Part shown: piece by piece, positions 15,915-24,204 of the stretch
How the letters are laid out: each line of letters opens with the position of its first letter
Numbering within the stretch: the stretch's first letter is position 1
Source of the DNA: an uncultured Oscillospiraceae bacterium
GTDB taxonomy: Bacteria > Bacillota > Clostridia > Oscillospirales > Oscillospiraceae
Reading direction: 5' to 3'
Length of the DNA stretch: 25,237 nucleotides
NCBI GenBank assembly: GCA_910588045.1
Contig: CAJUPS010000049.1
Span: 1 to 25,237 of the forward strand
Made by a program: the position numbers and the translations under genes
Notes under the pieces: model-generated
Seen by the model: the letters and a program-made list of their open reading frames with translations, nothing else
What the model was told of the DNA's origin: nothing
The model's database searches: none

Positions 15915-16266
15915 CGGGCTCCTCCTTGACGGTGATCTCTTTCAGCTCGATCTCATTCCCCTGGCGCAGCCAGGTCCGCTCACTGCCGCAGTGGGGACAG
16001 GTCTTCCCCTGGGGCACGGTGGGATAGGTCTGCCCGCACCCCTCGCAGTAGGTCACGGCGGGGATGGTCTCGATGACCAGCTCCGCCTCCCGCATCCGCT
16101 CCGTCTTTCGCACCGCCCAGCTCCAGCAGCTCTCCAGCTCCCGGGGGATGGCCCCGGAGACCTCCCCCAGCCGGAGGGTGACGGAGGCCACCGCCGCCGC
16201 TCCGTTCTCCTTCGCGGCCTTCTCCACCATGTCGATGACGTGGAATACGATTCCCAGCTCGTGCAT
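15901..16266 (-). CDS. hypA: Nickel metallochaperone HypA
   Basis: A 121-residue protein starting with the nickel-binding MHE motif (MHELGIVFHVIDMVEK) and containing the HypA zinc ribbon, C74-x2-C77 and C90-x2-C93 (YCEGCGQT...CPHCGS). HypA delivers nickel together with HypB. The length is typical. It begins 3 bases after the flavoprotein stop codon and overlaps hypB, so all three genes form one transcription unit. None of hypC, hypD, hypE, hypF or a [NiFe]-hydrogenase subunit is in the window. Confidence 0.95.
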   Translation of the reverse strand: MHELGIVFHVIDMVEKAAKENGAAAVASVTLRLGEVSGAIPRELESCWSWAVRKTERMREAELVIETIPAVTYCEGCGQTYPTVPQGKTCPHCGSERTWLRQGNEIELKEITVKEEPDGSV

Positions 16267-16269
16267 GGC

Positions 16270-19062
16270 CTACTTGCCCTTCTTGGCGGCTTTCTTGATT
16301 TTGAACTCCCGCTTGACCATGTAGGGCAGGATGGCCTTCATCTTGTCCTCCGCCTTCACCATGGTGCTGCACTCGGGTCGCTCCCGGTGGAGGTGGATGG
16401 CGTCAAAGCCGCACTTGGTGGTACACACGCCGCACCCGATGCACTTGTTGGGGTCCACCACGGACGCGCCGCAGCCCAGGCACCGGGCGGTCTCCGCCCG
16501 GACCTGCTCCTCGGTAAAGGTCTCGCTGCCGTCCCGGAAGGTGCGGCGCAGGGCCTCGTTATAGCCGGGCTTCTGCCGGGGAGCGGTGTCGTAGTTGAGG
16601 TCGATGAGGGCGTTTTTCTTGTCCAGCTCGATAAACTCCCGGCGGTTGCGGCCGATGGTCAGACTGGTGTTGGGCTGGACGAACCGGTGGAGGGACACGG
16701 CGGCCTCCTTACCGGCGGCAATGGCGTCGATGGCGAACTTGGGGCCGGTGTATACGTCGCCGCCCACGAAGATGTCGGGCTGGGCGGTCTGATAGGTCAG
16801 CTTGTCGGCCACGGCGCCCTGGCCCCGGCCCAGCTCCACCTTGCTGCCCTTGAGCAGGTCGCCCCAGACGATGGCCTGGCCGATGCTCAAAAACACCCGG
16901 TCGCACGCCACGGTGATGGTGTCGTCCTCGTCGTAAGAGGGGTTAAACCGCCCCTCGGCGTCCCAGACGGAGACGCACTTTTTGAAGACAATGCCGGTGA
17001 CCCTGCCGTTCTCGGTCAGGATCTCCTTGGGGCCCCAGCCGCAGTCCACGGTGACGCCGTCCTCCGATGCCTCCTCGATCTCCTCCTCGGAGGCGGGCAT
17101 CTTATCCCGGGGCTCCAGGCAGAACATCTTTACGCTCTCCGCCCCACAGCGCACGGCGGTGCGGGCCACGTCGATGGCCACGTTGCCGCCGCCCACCACC
17201 ACGGCCTTGCCCTTCACGGGATAGCTCTCGTCGCCGCCCACGGTCCGCAGGAAGTCCACAGCGGTCATGACGCCCTGGGCGTCCTCGCCGGGGACATTTG
17301 CCTTCCGGCCGCCCTGGCAGCCGATGGCGATGTAAAAGGCTTGATAGCCCTGCTCCCGCAGCTCGTCCAGCGTGACGTCCTTTCCGACCTCCACGCCGCA
17401 TTTGATCTCCACGCCCATCTGGCGGATGACGTTGATCTCGGCCTCCACCACGTCCTTCTCCAGCTTGAAAGAGGGAATGCCGTAGACCAGCATCCCGCCG
17501 GGCTTCTCATTCTTCTCGAAGACGGTGGGCTTGTAGCCCTTCTCCGCCAGGTAGTAGGCGCAGCTCAGACCCGCCGGACCCGCGCCGATGATGGCGATCT
17601 TCTCGTCAAAGCCCCCCTGGACCTTGGGGATCACCGGCGTGGGGATGTAGCGGTGCTCTGCGTTCAGGTCCTGCTGGGCGATGAAGCGCTTCACCTCGTC
17701 GATGGCTACCGCCTGGTCCACGGTGCCCCGGGTACAGGCGTCCTCGCAGCGGCGGTTGCACACCCGGCCGCACACGGCGGGGAAGGGGTTCTCCCGCTTG
17801 ATGAGCTGCAATGCCTCCCGGTACTTGCCCTGGGCGGCAAATTTCAGATAGCCCTGGACGGCAATGTGGGCCGGGCAGGCGGTCTTGCAGGGGGAGGTGC
17901 CGGTGTCGTAGCAGTTGATCCGGTTCTTATCCCGGTAGTCGATGCTCCACTTCTCCGGGCCCCACTTCACCTCGTCGGGCAGCTCCTGGCGGGGGTACTC
18001 GATGGGGCCGTCCTTGGTGCACAGCTTCTGCCCCAGCTTTACCGCCCCGGCGGGGCAGGACTCCACGCAGCGGCCGCAGGCCACGCAATTTTCCGCCTCC
18101 ACCCGGGCCACGTAGGCCGAGCGGCTCATGTTGGGGGTGTTGAAGAGCTGGCTGGTGCGAAGGGCGTTGCACACGTTCACGTTGCAGTTGCAGATGGCGA
18201 AGATCTTCTCCTGACCGTCGATGTTGGTGATCTGGTGGACGAACCCGTTCTCCTCCGCCCGGCGGAAGATGTCCAGGGCCTCCTCCTTGGTGATGTACCG
18301 GCCCCGCTTGGTCTCCACGATGTAGTCCGCCATGTCGCCCATGGCGATGCACCAGTCGTCGGCACAGTCGCCGCAGCCCTCCCCCAGCTTGGCCCGGGAG
18401 GGGCGGCAGGAGCACATGCTGGCGGCGTACTTGCCCTCATACTTGTCCATCCAGTAGGAGATATGTTCGATGCTCAAAGACCGGTTTTCCGCCTCGATGG
18501 CCTTCTCCACAGGGATGACGTGCATCCCGATGCCCGCGCCTCCGGGGGGCACCATGGGGGTGATCTTCTCCAGGGGCAGGAAGGTCATGCGCTCAAAGAA
18601 GGCGGCCACCTCCGGGTGCTCGTCGATGTCCTCCTGGCGCATGTTGAAGAACTCCGCGCTGCCGGGGACGTACTGGGGCAGGACGTAGCGCTTCTCATGG
18701 CCGGGGTTCTTTCCGTCCAGGTTCTCCCAGTTGTACTCAATGAGGCCCACCCAGGCCATCTCGTCCAGCAGCTTTTGGAGCTTTTCCGCCTCCATGCCGG
18801 TGAGCTTCTGGATCTGCGCAAAGGTCTTGGGCTTGCGGACCTTCATCTTCAGGGCCACGTCGGCCATCTCGTCGGTGACCCGCCCGGCCAGGCCCCAGTA
18901 TTCCGGGTCGTCGCCCGTGATGCCGTGGAGCTTGGCGGGCACCCGGTCGGTGATCATCTGGCCCAGCTTGAGGATCTTTTCCCGGGGCTGGTCTGTGCGG
19001 GGGATCTGGAAGGAGAGCTTGCTCTCATCCATGGGCATGTTGGATTTTGTCTGTTTTCCCAT
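16270..19062 (-). CDS. GltD-like Fe-S flavoprotein oxidoreductase (FAD, NAD(P), ferredoxin-type clusters)
   Basis: A 930-residue cytoplasmic protein behind a strong AGGAGGAA site. The N-terminal ~320 residues include Cys-rich stretches (SMCSCRPSRAKLGEGCGDCADDWC and ICNCNVNVCNAL). A ferredoxin motif follows (C326, C329, C332, C336 in CVACGRCVESCP). Next is the four-helix Fe-S domain of the GltD/dihydropyrimidine dehydrogenase type (CKTACPAHIAVQGYLKFAAQ, CGRVCNRRCEDAC), the FAD motif GAGPAGLS (493-500), the pyridine-nucleotide motif GGGNVAID (from 624), and a C-terminal pair of cluster motifs (C861-C884). The family moves electrons between NAD(P)H and Fe-S partners. It leads a probable operon with hypA, hypB and the nine-helix protein, suggesting a nickel-linked redox system. 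Exact donor and acceptor are unknown; it is longer than classical GltD (~450-490). Confidence 0.88.
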   Translation of the reverse strand: MGKQTKSNMPMDESKLSFQIPRTDQPREKILKLGQMITDRVPAKLHGITGDDPEYWGLAGRVTDEMADVALKMKVRKPKTFAQIQKLTGMEAEKLQKLLDEMAWVGLIEYNWENLDGKNPGHEKRYVLPQYVPGSAEFFNMRQEDIDEHPEVAAFFERMTFLPLEKITPMVPPGGAGIGMHVIPVEKAIEAENRSLSIEHISYWMDKYEGKYAASMCSCRPSRAKLGEGCGDCADDWCIAMGDMADYIVETKRGRYITKEEALDIFRRAEENGFVHQITNIDGQEKIFAICNCNVNVCNALRTSQLFNTPNMSRSAYVARVEAENCVACGRCVESCPAGAVKLGQKLCTKDGPIEYPRQELPDEVKWGPEKWSIDYRDKNRINCYDTGTSPCKTACPAHIAVQGYLKFAAQGKYREALQLIKRENPFPAVCGRVCNRRCEDACTRGTVDQAVAIDEVKRFIAQQDLNAEHRYIPTPVIPKVQGGFDEKIAIIGAGPAGLSCAYYLAEKGYKPTVFEKNEKPGGMLVYGIPSFKLEKDVVEAEINVIRQMGVEIKCGVEVGKDVTLDELREQGYQAFYIAIGCQGGRKANVPGEDAQGVMTAVDFLRTVGGDESYPVKGKAVVVGGGNVAIDVARTAVRCGAESVKMFCLEPRDKMPASEEEIEEASEDGVTVDCGWGPKEILTENGRVTGIVFKKCVSVWDAEGRFNPSYDEDDTITVACDRVFLSIGQAIVWGDLLKGSKVELGRGQGAVADKLTYQTAQPDIFVGGDVYTGPKFAIDAIAAGKEAAVSLHRFVQPNTSLTIGRNRREFIELDKKNALIDLNYDTAPRQKPGYNEALRRTFRDGSETFTEEQVRAETARCLGCGASVVDPNKCIGCGVCTTKCGFDAIHLHRERPECSTMVKAEDKMKAILPYMVKREFKIKKAAKKGK

Positions 19063-19143
19063 TCTTGTTTTTCCTCCTCATTTCCTTTCGTGCGGTTGGT
19101 GGGGACCACGGTCCGCCTCAACCGGCGGGAGTGGGGACGGCTC

Positions 19144-19172
19144 TTGCCATATGAAGTATTTTATGCTATTTT
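19144..19172 (+). promoter_or_regulatory. Weak candidate promoter for the GntR-family gene
   Basis: TTGCCA (19144-19149), a 17-base spacer and TATTTT (19167-19172). The -10 box is poor, so this is tentative. It overlaps the divergent minus-strand promoter. Confidence 0.35.
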
Positions 19173-19186
19173 AGTGGGGAAGTAAA
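19158..19186 (-). promoter_or_regulatory. Candidate promoter of the flavoprotein-hypAB operon
   Basis: On the minus strand TTTACT (19186-19181) and TAAAAT (19163-19158) are separated by 17 bases, about 95 bases upstream of the flavoprotein start. It faces the divergent regulator gene. Confidence 0.5.
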
Positions 19187-19198
19187 GGACTATCCTTT
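19184..19198. promoter_or_regulatory. Candidate operator in the divergent control region
   Basis: AAAGGA (19184-19189), CTA, TCCTTT (19193-19198) is a perfect 6-3-6 dyad. It overlaps the -35 box proposed for the minus-strand operon, where a repressor from the adjacent GntR-family gene could act. The sequence is not the well-known FadR consensus, so the link is inference. Confidence 0.4.
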
Positions 19199-19262
19199 GG
19201 CGATTCTTCTAAAGATATACAGGCAGAATTTAAGGTCGTGGTCGGACCAGAAGGAGGACGCT

Positions 19263-19985
19263 GTGGAATTTAAGGAAATTGTGGCCCCGTCCATCCGGGA
19301 GCTGTTCGTGCAGCAGGTGGTGGGGATGATCCTCTCCGGACAGCTGCGTTCCGGGGACAAGCTGCCCACGGAGCGGGAGCTGGCCGACGAGATGAAGATC
19401 AGCAAAACCGCCGTACACGAGGGCATCCGGGAGCTCCACCGCCTGGGGTTTCTGGACGTGACCAGCCGCCGGGGGGTGTCCGTGGCGGACTACGCCCAGA
19501 CGGGGACGCTGGACACGCTCCTGGCTATCATGCGCTACCACGGCGGGCAGCTGGACGCCAAGACCTGCCGGAGCATCCTAAAGGTCCGCTACTATCTGGA
19601 GGGCCCCGCCTTCCTGGAGCTGGCCGCCAGCCATACCGACGCGGACCTGGCGCGGCTGGACGAGCTGTATGGGCAGGCGGAGGCAGCGTCCCGCGAGGGG
19701 GTATACGCCTTTGCCAACGCGCTGTTCCGCTACCACCGCACGGTCACCTTTCTCAGCGGGAACTCCATCACGCCCCTGATCCTCAACGCCTTCTCCCCGG
19801 TGAGCCTGGAGTTCTGGCGGGAGTATATCGAGGTCTTCGGCGCGGACTCCTGTCTGGAGCGGCTGAAGGGTTTCACCGACCATATCCGCGCCGGAGAGGG
19901 GGAGGCGGCTGTGGCGCTCTTTCGGGAGGGCTTGGAGGAGTTCGAGCGGCGGACAGAGCGGACCGGGTTTATGCGGGTGGATTGA
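19263..19985 (+). CDS. FadR/GntR-family transcription regulator
   Basis: A 240-residue regulator if started at GTG 19263, which has AAGGAGG 5 bases upstream and gives the family-typical (M)EFKEIVAPSIRELFVQQ; a longer frame from 19197 has no good ribosome binding site. The N-terminal winged helix-turn-helix contains LPTERELADEMKISKTAVHE and IRELHRLGFLDV. The helical C-terminal ligand-binding region (about 100-235) includes RSILKVRYYLEGPA, ALFRYHRTV and DHIRAGEGEAA, as in FCD/FadR-subfamily proteins, which often bind carboxylic acids with or without a metal. Its start faces the flavoprotein-hypAB operon about 200 bases away, so control of that operon is the natural inference. Confidence 0.85.
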   Translation: MEFKEIVAPSIRELFVQQVVGMILSGQLRSGDKLPTERELADEMKISKTAVHEGIRELHRLGFLDVTSRRGVSVADYAQTGTLDTLLAIMRYHGGQLDAKTCRSILKVRYYLEGPAFLELAASHTDADLARLDELYGQAEAASREGVYAFANALFRYHRTVTFLSGNSITPLILNAFSPVSLEFWREYIEVFGADSCLERLKGFTDHIRAGEGEAAVALFREGLEEFERRTERTGFMRVD

Positions 19986-20014
19986 ATGATCATTTTGAAA
20001 AATATCAAAATTTT

Positions 20015-20227
20015 GGCCCGGGAGCTGCGCGCCCCCGGACTCCGCGCCTACTTTTGCCGCGCGGCAAAAGTAGGCAAAAACGCGCTTAAACCTACGGTTT
20101 AAGAATCCCTTGGGGCATCGCGCGAAGCGCGATACCTTATGACGTGGGCTGTTTTGTTACGCTACGACCTGGTGGACTGGCTTTTCTCCCCGGTTCCCTG
20201 GGCCGTCAGAGGGCGAAGCGCTGGCGG
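20015..20227 (+). repeat. Modular dispersed intergenic repeat, copy C
   Basis: This is the same-orientation match of 7940-8150. The 30-bp palindrome at 20046-20075 and the CTTAAACC hairpin are identical; the ATCGCGC hairpin has GAA instead of GAT as its loop; and the right-hand block GCTACGACCTGGTGGACTG... ends GCGCTGGCGG. It begins 30 bases after the GntR-family stop codon, as copy A does after the dehydrogenase-like gene. The following 20228-20349 shows no gene or motif I can support; frames crossing this region (for example 20144-20344) are not credible genes. Confidence 0.85.
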
Positions 20228-20349
20228 ATGCGCCCTATCGGGGGCCTCACGCTGCACTTTGGCGCGGTGGGCCTTATACTATTAGGTCCGATTCTGCTGA
20301 TAGTTGCACGAATCTGGTCAACTGATTTGAAAAATTTTTCATAAATTTT

Positions 20350-20377
20350 GTCCCCCGGCGCGTATGCGCCGGGGGAC
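20350..20377. terminator. Strong GC inverted repeat downstream of the SLH surface protein gene
   Basis: GTCCCCCGGCGC (20350-20361) pairs perfectly with GCGCCGGGGGAC (20366-20377) around GTAT. It lies about 50 bases past the minus-strand stop codon. Read on the minus strand it is followed by AAAATTTAT rather than a T-run, so it is either a weak terminator or a 3'-end stabiliser. Confidence 0.5.
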
Positions 20378-20429
20378 AGTTGCTATGGATTAGGATTTGC
20401 TGAAATTTGCTTTAGAGGCCGTCGGGAAG

Positions 20430-23400
20430 CTAGGCGCTCTCCGCTATGTTCTCGCAAAAGCGCATGAGAATCATAGCCACCTGGGCGCGGTCCGCCCGGC
20501 CGCCGGGAACCAGGGTGTAGCTGGTCACGCCGGAAATCAGCTCCTCGGCAACCGCCCACTGCATGGCCTCCAGGGCGTAAGCGCTGATGTCACAGGCATC
20601 GGTGTAGGCGGACAGATCGGCGCGCTTGCCGGTGTCATAACCCTTGAGCTGGGCGTAGCGGTACAGGATCGCCGCCAGCTGCTCGCGGGTGATGTCCTGG
20701 GTGGGCTTGAAAATGGTGTCGCTGTAGCCCTTGACCACGCCGTTGGCCGCGCCCCAGGCGACGGCGTCGGTGTACCATTCACCCGCCGCAACGTCCGTGA
20801 AGGCGGAGGCCGCCGCGTTGGGCTCGCCCTCCAGGCGGTGGAGGATGGTCACGATCATACCGCGCTCCGTGGAGAGCGTGGGGGCGAAGGTGGTTTCATT
20901 GATGCCCTTCATCAGGCCCCTGTCGAACACGTAGGCCACCGCGTCACGATACCACATGTCATCGGCCACGTCGCGGAAGAGCAGGGGAAGCCTGTCAAGC
21001 GGTGTCTCGTCATCCGTGATGGTGGTGCCGGGGTCCAGCGGGGTCGGATTGTCGGTGATGGTGGACGGCGGGGTAGTCGTACCCGTGCCGCCGCCGGTGG
21101 GATAGGTGGGCGTGATGCTAGGATAAAACTCAGGATAGGTAGGCACGATAGGATCGGTAGGCTGAGGATCAGTAGGCTGAGGGTTGACAGGTGTAGAAGT
21201 AACTTGGATATACCAAGGGAGCTTGTAGGTCCTCTTCTCAAAAGTATCCTCGGTTCCCTGCGTATATGTAACTATCACCGCGTAATTTCCAGGTTCAGCA
21301 GGCCGCATAGATACATCTCCCAATGCACTCCAATACTTCTCGGGAAGAATGAATGTGCTTTCATCTACAGCTTCAAAAGAAAGGGAAAAACTATCGGATT
21401 CAGCGGTTAAAAGCTGCGGATTTGGAATTGGGAAGTCAGCGGGACGACTAGCTGTGTTGATTTCCCCACCAAAAATATTGAGCGAATCACCAAAGTAAGG
21501 CATATTATCCGTTACAACGGGATAGTTCCGATCAATGCAACCAACGAGCTGTCCAACCATGTTTTTTTCTGCGCTTTTCAGCTCATTTGCTATATGGAAG
21601 GAACAATAGGTATCTGTTATCTTGCTCCACTGCTCGAACTCTGGCTTCCACCCGTGATTAAATGTATTGCTGAAAATACCCCCTGCATATAGAACTTTGC
21701 CGGACGGCATTCCTTCGCTTTTCACATTTGTAAGGATGATACAGTTGGAAACCTCTACATTCACATAGGGATTCCCTGCGCATCCGCCAATACGAATGTC
21801 TGTAGAAGTCGCATCTGGACTAGCAGATAGCGTTGTTCTAGCTACAGTATCCTTGACATCGAACGCACTGCTGCCGCTGGATCCAACCACACCACCTACA
21901 TATCCACCAGAAACGCTCACAGCATTGACGATGCATCCATAAACATGTCCCCATGCAGAAATACCGCAAATGCCGCCAGAAGCAGCTCTGCCTACAATGA
22001 TGCTGCTGTCTACAATGCAGTTTTCAGCAGTAGGATTTGTGCAGAGTCTTCCCGTAATGCCACCGGTAGGGCCGGTAGAGCAATTAGTTATCGAGCAGTT
22101 TACTACCGCGCAATTTTCAATTTTGGTATTCCCGTGAATGTATCCAGCGTATGCGCCGACATAATTATACCCGCTCGCATTGCTGCATTCTATTTCGCAA
22201 TCTTCCAAGGTAACATTTTTGATCAGAGAGCCGCCGTTTACATGTCCAAAAAGACCGGTAAATTCACCATAGCTCCCGTCATTATAAATTCTCAGACCCG
22301 AAATAGTATGACCGGCTCCATCGAAAACCGCGCCATTAAAGGAATGCGTTTCTGTACCATATCCATCAGATGTAGGCTTCTTGTATACGCCAATAGGCTC
22401 GAATCCATGACCACCATTATAGAAGAGGCCATCCGTATCAAAATCCCGTGCTGTAAAGACAATATCATTTGCTAATTGGAAATAGCCTGTTGTATTGCCG
22501 TTAGAGTCCAAGTGTGTACGAATATTGTTCAGGTCCTCTTTTGTTTTGATCAAATGCGGACTGTTTTCTGAGCATTCCGTACAATTAAACCAATCAGCCG
22601 TAATGCCAGTCACAGAGCACTGTACCACCAGCTCCTTAAAATTACCAAAACTGTCTTCTGGTGCTGGAAGTCTTGCTGTAATGACAGCAAGACCGAGGCG
22701 ATGGATGGTGACAACACCGTTTTGGTCAACTGATGCAATAAGGTTGTTGCTGCTGCCCCATATAATTTCACGATTGGCTGATTCCACCTCAACGGTTCTA
22801 GTCACTTCAAGCGCAATGGTATCTCCGACATTTTGTACAATGTTGCTCTTAGATAACTCCAGTTTCCGATCTTTCCAGCTGCGGGTTTCAGTATCCAGAA
22901 AATATCTTCCTTCAGAGGTCGGTGTTTTGTCAAAAGTGCAGTTTGTAACTCCTTCTTGGATTAAGAAGTTACGTGTATTACCCTGTTTGGGCTCAACATT
23001 ACTTTTGAAGTGGCAATCTGCCACAATCCATTTCACGCCTCCGTTGTTGCTGAAGTTCATTTCAACATTGCCATCAAAAATGGCATTTTGACACTTAAAT
23101 TTGGGAACCTGTCCCTCTGGTCCAAGGAGAGCTACGACATTTCCGGTCTCATTTCCAGTCAATGTTACTTTTCCGTCGCCCGAACGGATTTCTACTGTGC
23201 CACCGTTCATCTGTATGCCATTAGATGTAGAAGCGTCGGCAAAGGAAATCTCTCCACTGCCAACAATGGTAAATGTCGAAGTGTAAAATACAGATATGCA
23301 ATAGTTTCCCGTAACAGCCGCAGAGAACGACAACTTATGTCCATTCAAGCAGAGTACAATGTTTTGAGCATGTGAAAAGTCAATGAGTTTTGTGCTGACT

Positions 23401-24083
23401 ATATCGTCATTTAGGGAGATCGTTCCTTCTTGGAGACAGGAAAATGCGTCGGCAAAAGTATCTCCATTGACCTCTTCAGGAATGCTCATACCCCTTTTGC
23501 AGGTGCCTGTCACAGTGAACAGCTTTGTACTCTCTTCAACTTCCGGAATCACTACAGGTGAATTCAACGCCTCACTGACAAGGCTCAGAACGGTTCCCTG
23601 CTCCTCCGTCAGCACCAAGTCGTTGGCCTCGGCAAAAGCGCAGATTGCCGCGATTTGGTCGTAAACAGCCTTATCCTCCGATGTCACGGCCTCGGGCGCG
23701 GGCAGATTGGCAATCATGAACTCCAAGGCGGCCACCGCCTCTGCAAGTTTTGCAGCAGCTTCCGCTTCCTCGGCGGCTCTTCTCGCCTCTTCCTCTGCCT
23801 GGAGCCTTGCCGCTTCTTCTGCCGCAGCCTTCTCCGCCGCTTCCTTGTCGGCTTGCTGCTTGGCGGCGCAGGCTTCACAGGGCTCGTTGCAGAAATCCGC
23901 GCCGCAGGTCTCGGGTTCGCAGGTGCATCCCTCTACGCCGCAGGCGCAAAGGACAGGCTCATTGCCTTCATCAGGAATGATCTCCTCCTCCGCAAAGGCT
24001 GTGACCTGGACCAAGCCCAGGCACATAACCAGGGCCAGGAACATTGCAAGTCCGCGCTTGCGTAAATGTTTCAAATTCTTCAT
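20430..24083 (-). CDS. SLH-anchored beta-helix surface protein
   Basis: A 1217-residue exported protein from ATG 24083; an upstream in-frame ATG at 24143 lies inside the riboswitch and is rejected. The signal peptide MKNLKHLRKRGLAMFLALVM...VTAFA is cut before EEE (about residue 31). Next come an eight-cysteine cluster (CACGVEGCTC, CGADFCNEPCEAC) and an Ala/Glu coiled coil. An Ig-like (BIG2-type) segment follows at about 412-490 (GDTIALEV...SVDQNGVVTI), then a beta-helix region with GLUG-like repeats (GGICGISAWG, GGVVGSSGS) at about 550-880. The C-terminal part is a Pro/Thr linker and three S-layer homology repeats (FRDVADDMWYRDAVAYV, FTDVAAGEWYTDAVAW, YTDACDISAYALEAMQW). SLH repeats bind cell-wall secondary polymers, so it is displayed on the surface. 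AAAGGAAG is the ribosome binding site, and tandem c-di-GMP aptamers precede it. The middle is AT-richer than both ends. The ligand is unknown. Confidence 0.9.
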   Translation of the reverse strand: MKNLKHLRKRGLAMFLALVMCLGLVQVTAFAEEEIIPDEGNEPVLCACGVEGCTCEPETCGADFCNEPCEACAAKQQADKEAAEKAAAEEAARLQAEEEARRAAEEAEAAAKLAEAVAALEFMIANLPAPEAVTSEDKAVYDQIAAICAFAEANDLVLTEEQGTVLSLVSEALNSPVVIPEVEESTKLFTVTGTCKRGMSIPEEVNGDTFADAFSCLQEGTISLNDDIVSTKLIDFSHAQNIVLCLNGHKLSFSAAVTGNYCISVFYTSTFTIVGSGEISFADASTSNGIQMNGGTVEIRSGDGKVTLTGNETGNVVALLGPEGQVPKFKCQNAIFDGNVEMNFSNNGGVKWIVADCHFKSNVEPKQGNTRNFLIQEGVTNCTFDKTPTSEGRYFLDTETRSWKDRKLELSKSNIVQNVGDTIALEVTRTVEVESANREIIWGSSNNLIASVDQNGVVTIHRLGLAVITARLPAPEDSFGNFKELVVQCSVTGITADWFNCTECSENSPHLIKTKEDLNNIRTHLDSNGNTTGYFQLANDIVFTARDFDTDGLFYNGGHGFEPIGVYKKPTSDGYGTETHSFNGAVFDGAGHTISGLRIYNDGSYGEFTGLFGHVNGGSLIKNVTLEDCEIECSNASGYNYVGAYAGYIHGNTKIENCAVVNCSITNCSTGPTGGITGRLCTNPTAENCIVDSSIIVGRAASGGICGISAWGHVYGCIVNAVSVSGGYVGGVVGSSGSSAFDVKDTVARTTLSASPDATSTDIRIGGCAGNPYVNVEVSNCIILTNVKSEGMPSGKVLYAGGIFSNTFNHGWKPEFEQWSKITDTYCSFHIANELKSAEKNMVGQLVGCIDRNYPVVTDNMPYFGDSLNIFGGEINTASRPADFPIPNPQLLTAESDSFSLSFEAVDESTFILPEKYWSALGDVSMRPAEPGNYAVIVTYTQGTEDTFEKRTYKLPWYIQVTSTPVNPQPTDPQPTDPIVPTYPEFYPSITPTYPTGGGTGTTTPPSTITDNPTPLDPGTTITDDETPLDRLPLLFRDVADDMWYRDAVAYVFDRGLMKGINETTFAPTLSTERGMIVTILHRLEGEPNAAASAFTDVAAGEWYTDAVAWGAANGVVKGYSDTIFKPTQDITREQLAAILYRYAQLKGYDTGKRADLSAYTDACDISAYALEAMQWAVAEELISGVTSYTLVPGGRADRAQVAMILMRFCENIAESA

Positions 24084-24097
24084 AAATTTCTTCCTTT

Positions 24098-24121
24098 CTT
24101 TGCATGATTTCGGACGCAAAG
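24098..24121 (-). promoter_or_regulatory. Possible expression-platform hairpin at the start site
   Basis: CTTTGC and GCAAAG form an inverted repeat (24121-24116 with 24103-24098 on the minus strand) between the second aptamer and the AAAGGAAG ribosome binding site. It abuts that site and competes with a smaller CGGAC/GTCCG hairpin. No T-run follows the aptamers, so translational control is more likely than termination. Inference only. Confidence 0.3.
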
Positions 24122-24123
24122 TG

Positions 24124-24204
24124 TCCGGTAACCGAACGAGCATGACGCGGAAAGCCGCGTTTTAGCCTCTGGTTTTGCCGTCCCAGCGTTTCCACTGGTT
24201 TGCC
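24124..24204 (-). promoter_or_regulatory. c-di-GMP class I (GEMM-I) riboswitch aptamer 2, start-proximal
   Basis: On the minus strand: GGCAAACC, AGTG-GAAA-CGCT hairpin with GAAA tetraloop, GGGACGGCAAAACC, then GAG...CTC closing a second arm with an ACGCGG/CCGCGT stem and a CTAAA/CATG internal loop, then CGGTTACCG. This matches the GEMM-I layout, including the tetraloop and its receptor (CUAAG/UAUG type). The segment after the first hairpin has one extra G relative to the usual GGGACGCAAAGCC, and the closing GGC/GCC pair is altered. Confidence 0.8.

Noticed and set aside
15412..19185. Plus-strand frame of 1257 codons
   Set aside because: It runs antisense across hypB, hypA and the flavoprotein, all with unmistakable motifs on the minus strand.
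19197..19262. Upstream start for the GntR-family gene
   Set aside because: There is no ribosome binding site there, and AAGGAGG before GTG 19263 gives the family-typical N terminus.
20397..21410. Plus-strand frame of 337 codons
   Set aside because: It is antisense to the SLH domain and linker; no start site or domain.
24084..24143. Longer start for the SLH surface protein at 24143
   Set aside because: That ATG is part of the second c-di-GMP aptamer, and the added residues would put an unusual stretch before a perfect signal peptide starting at 24083.
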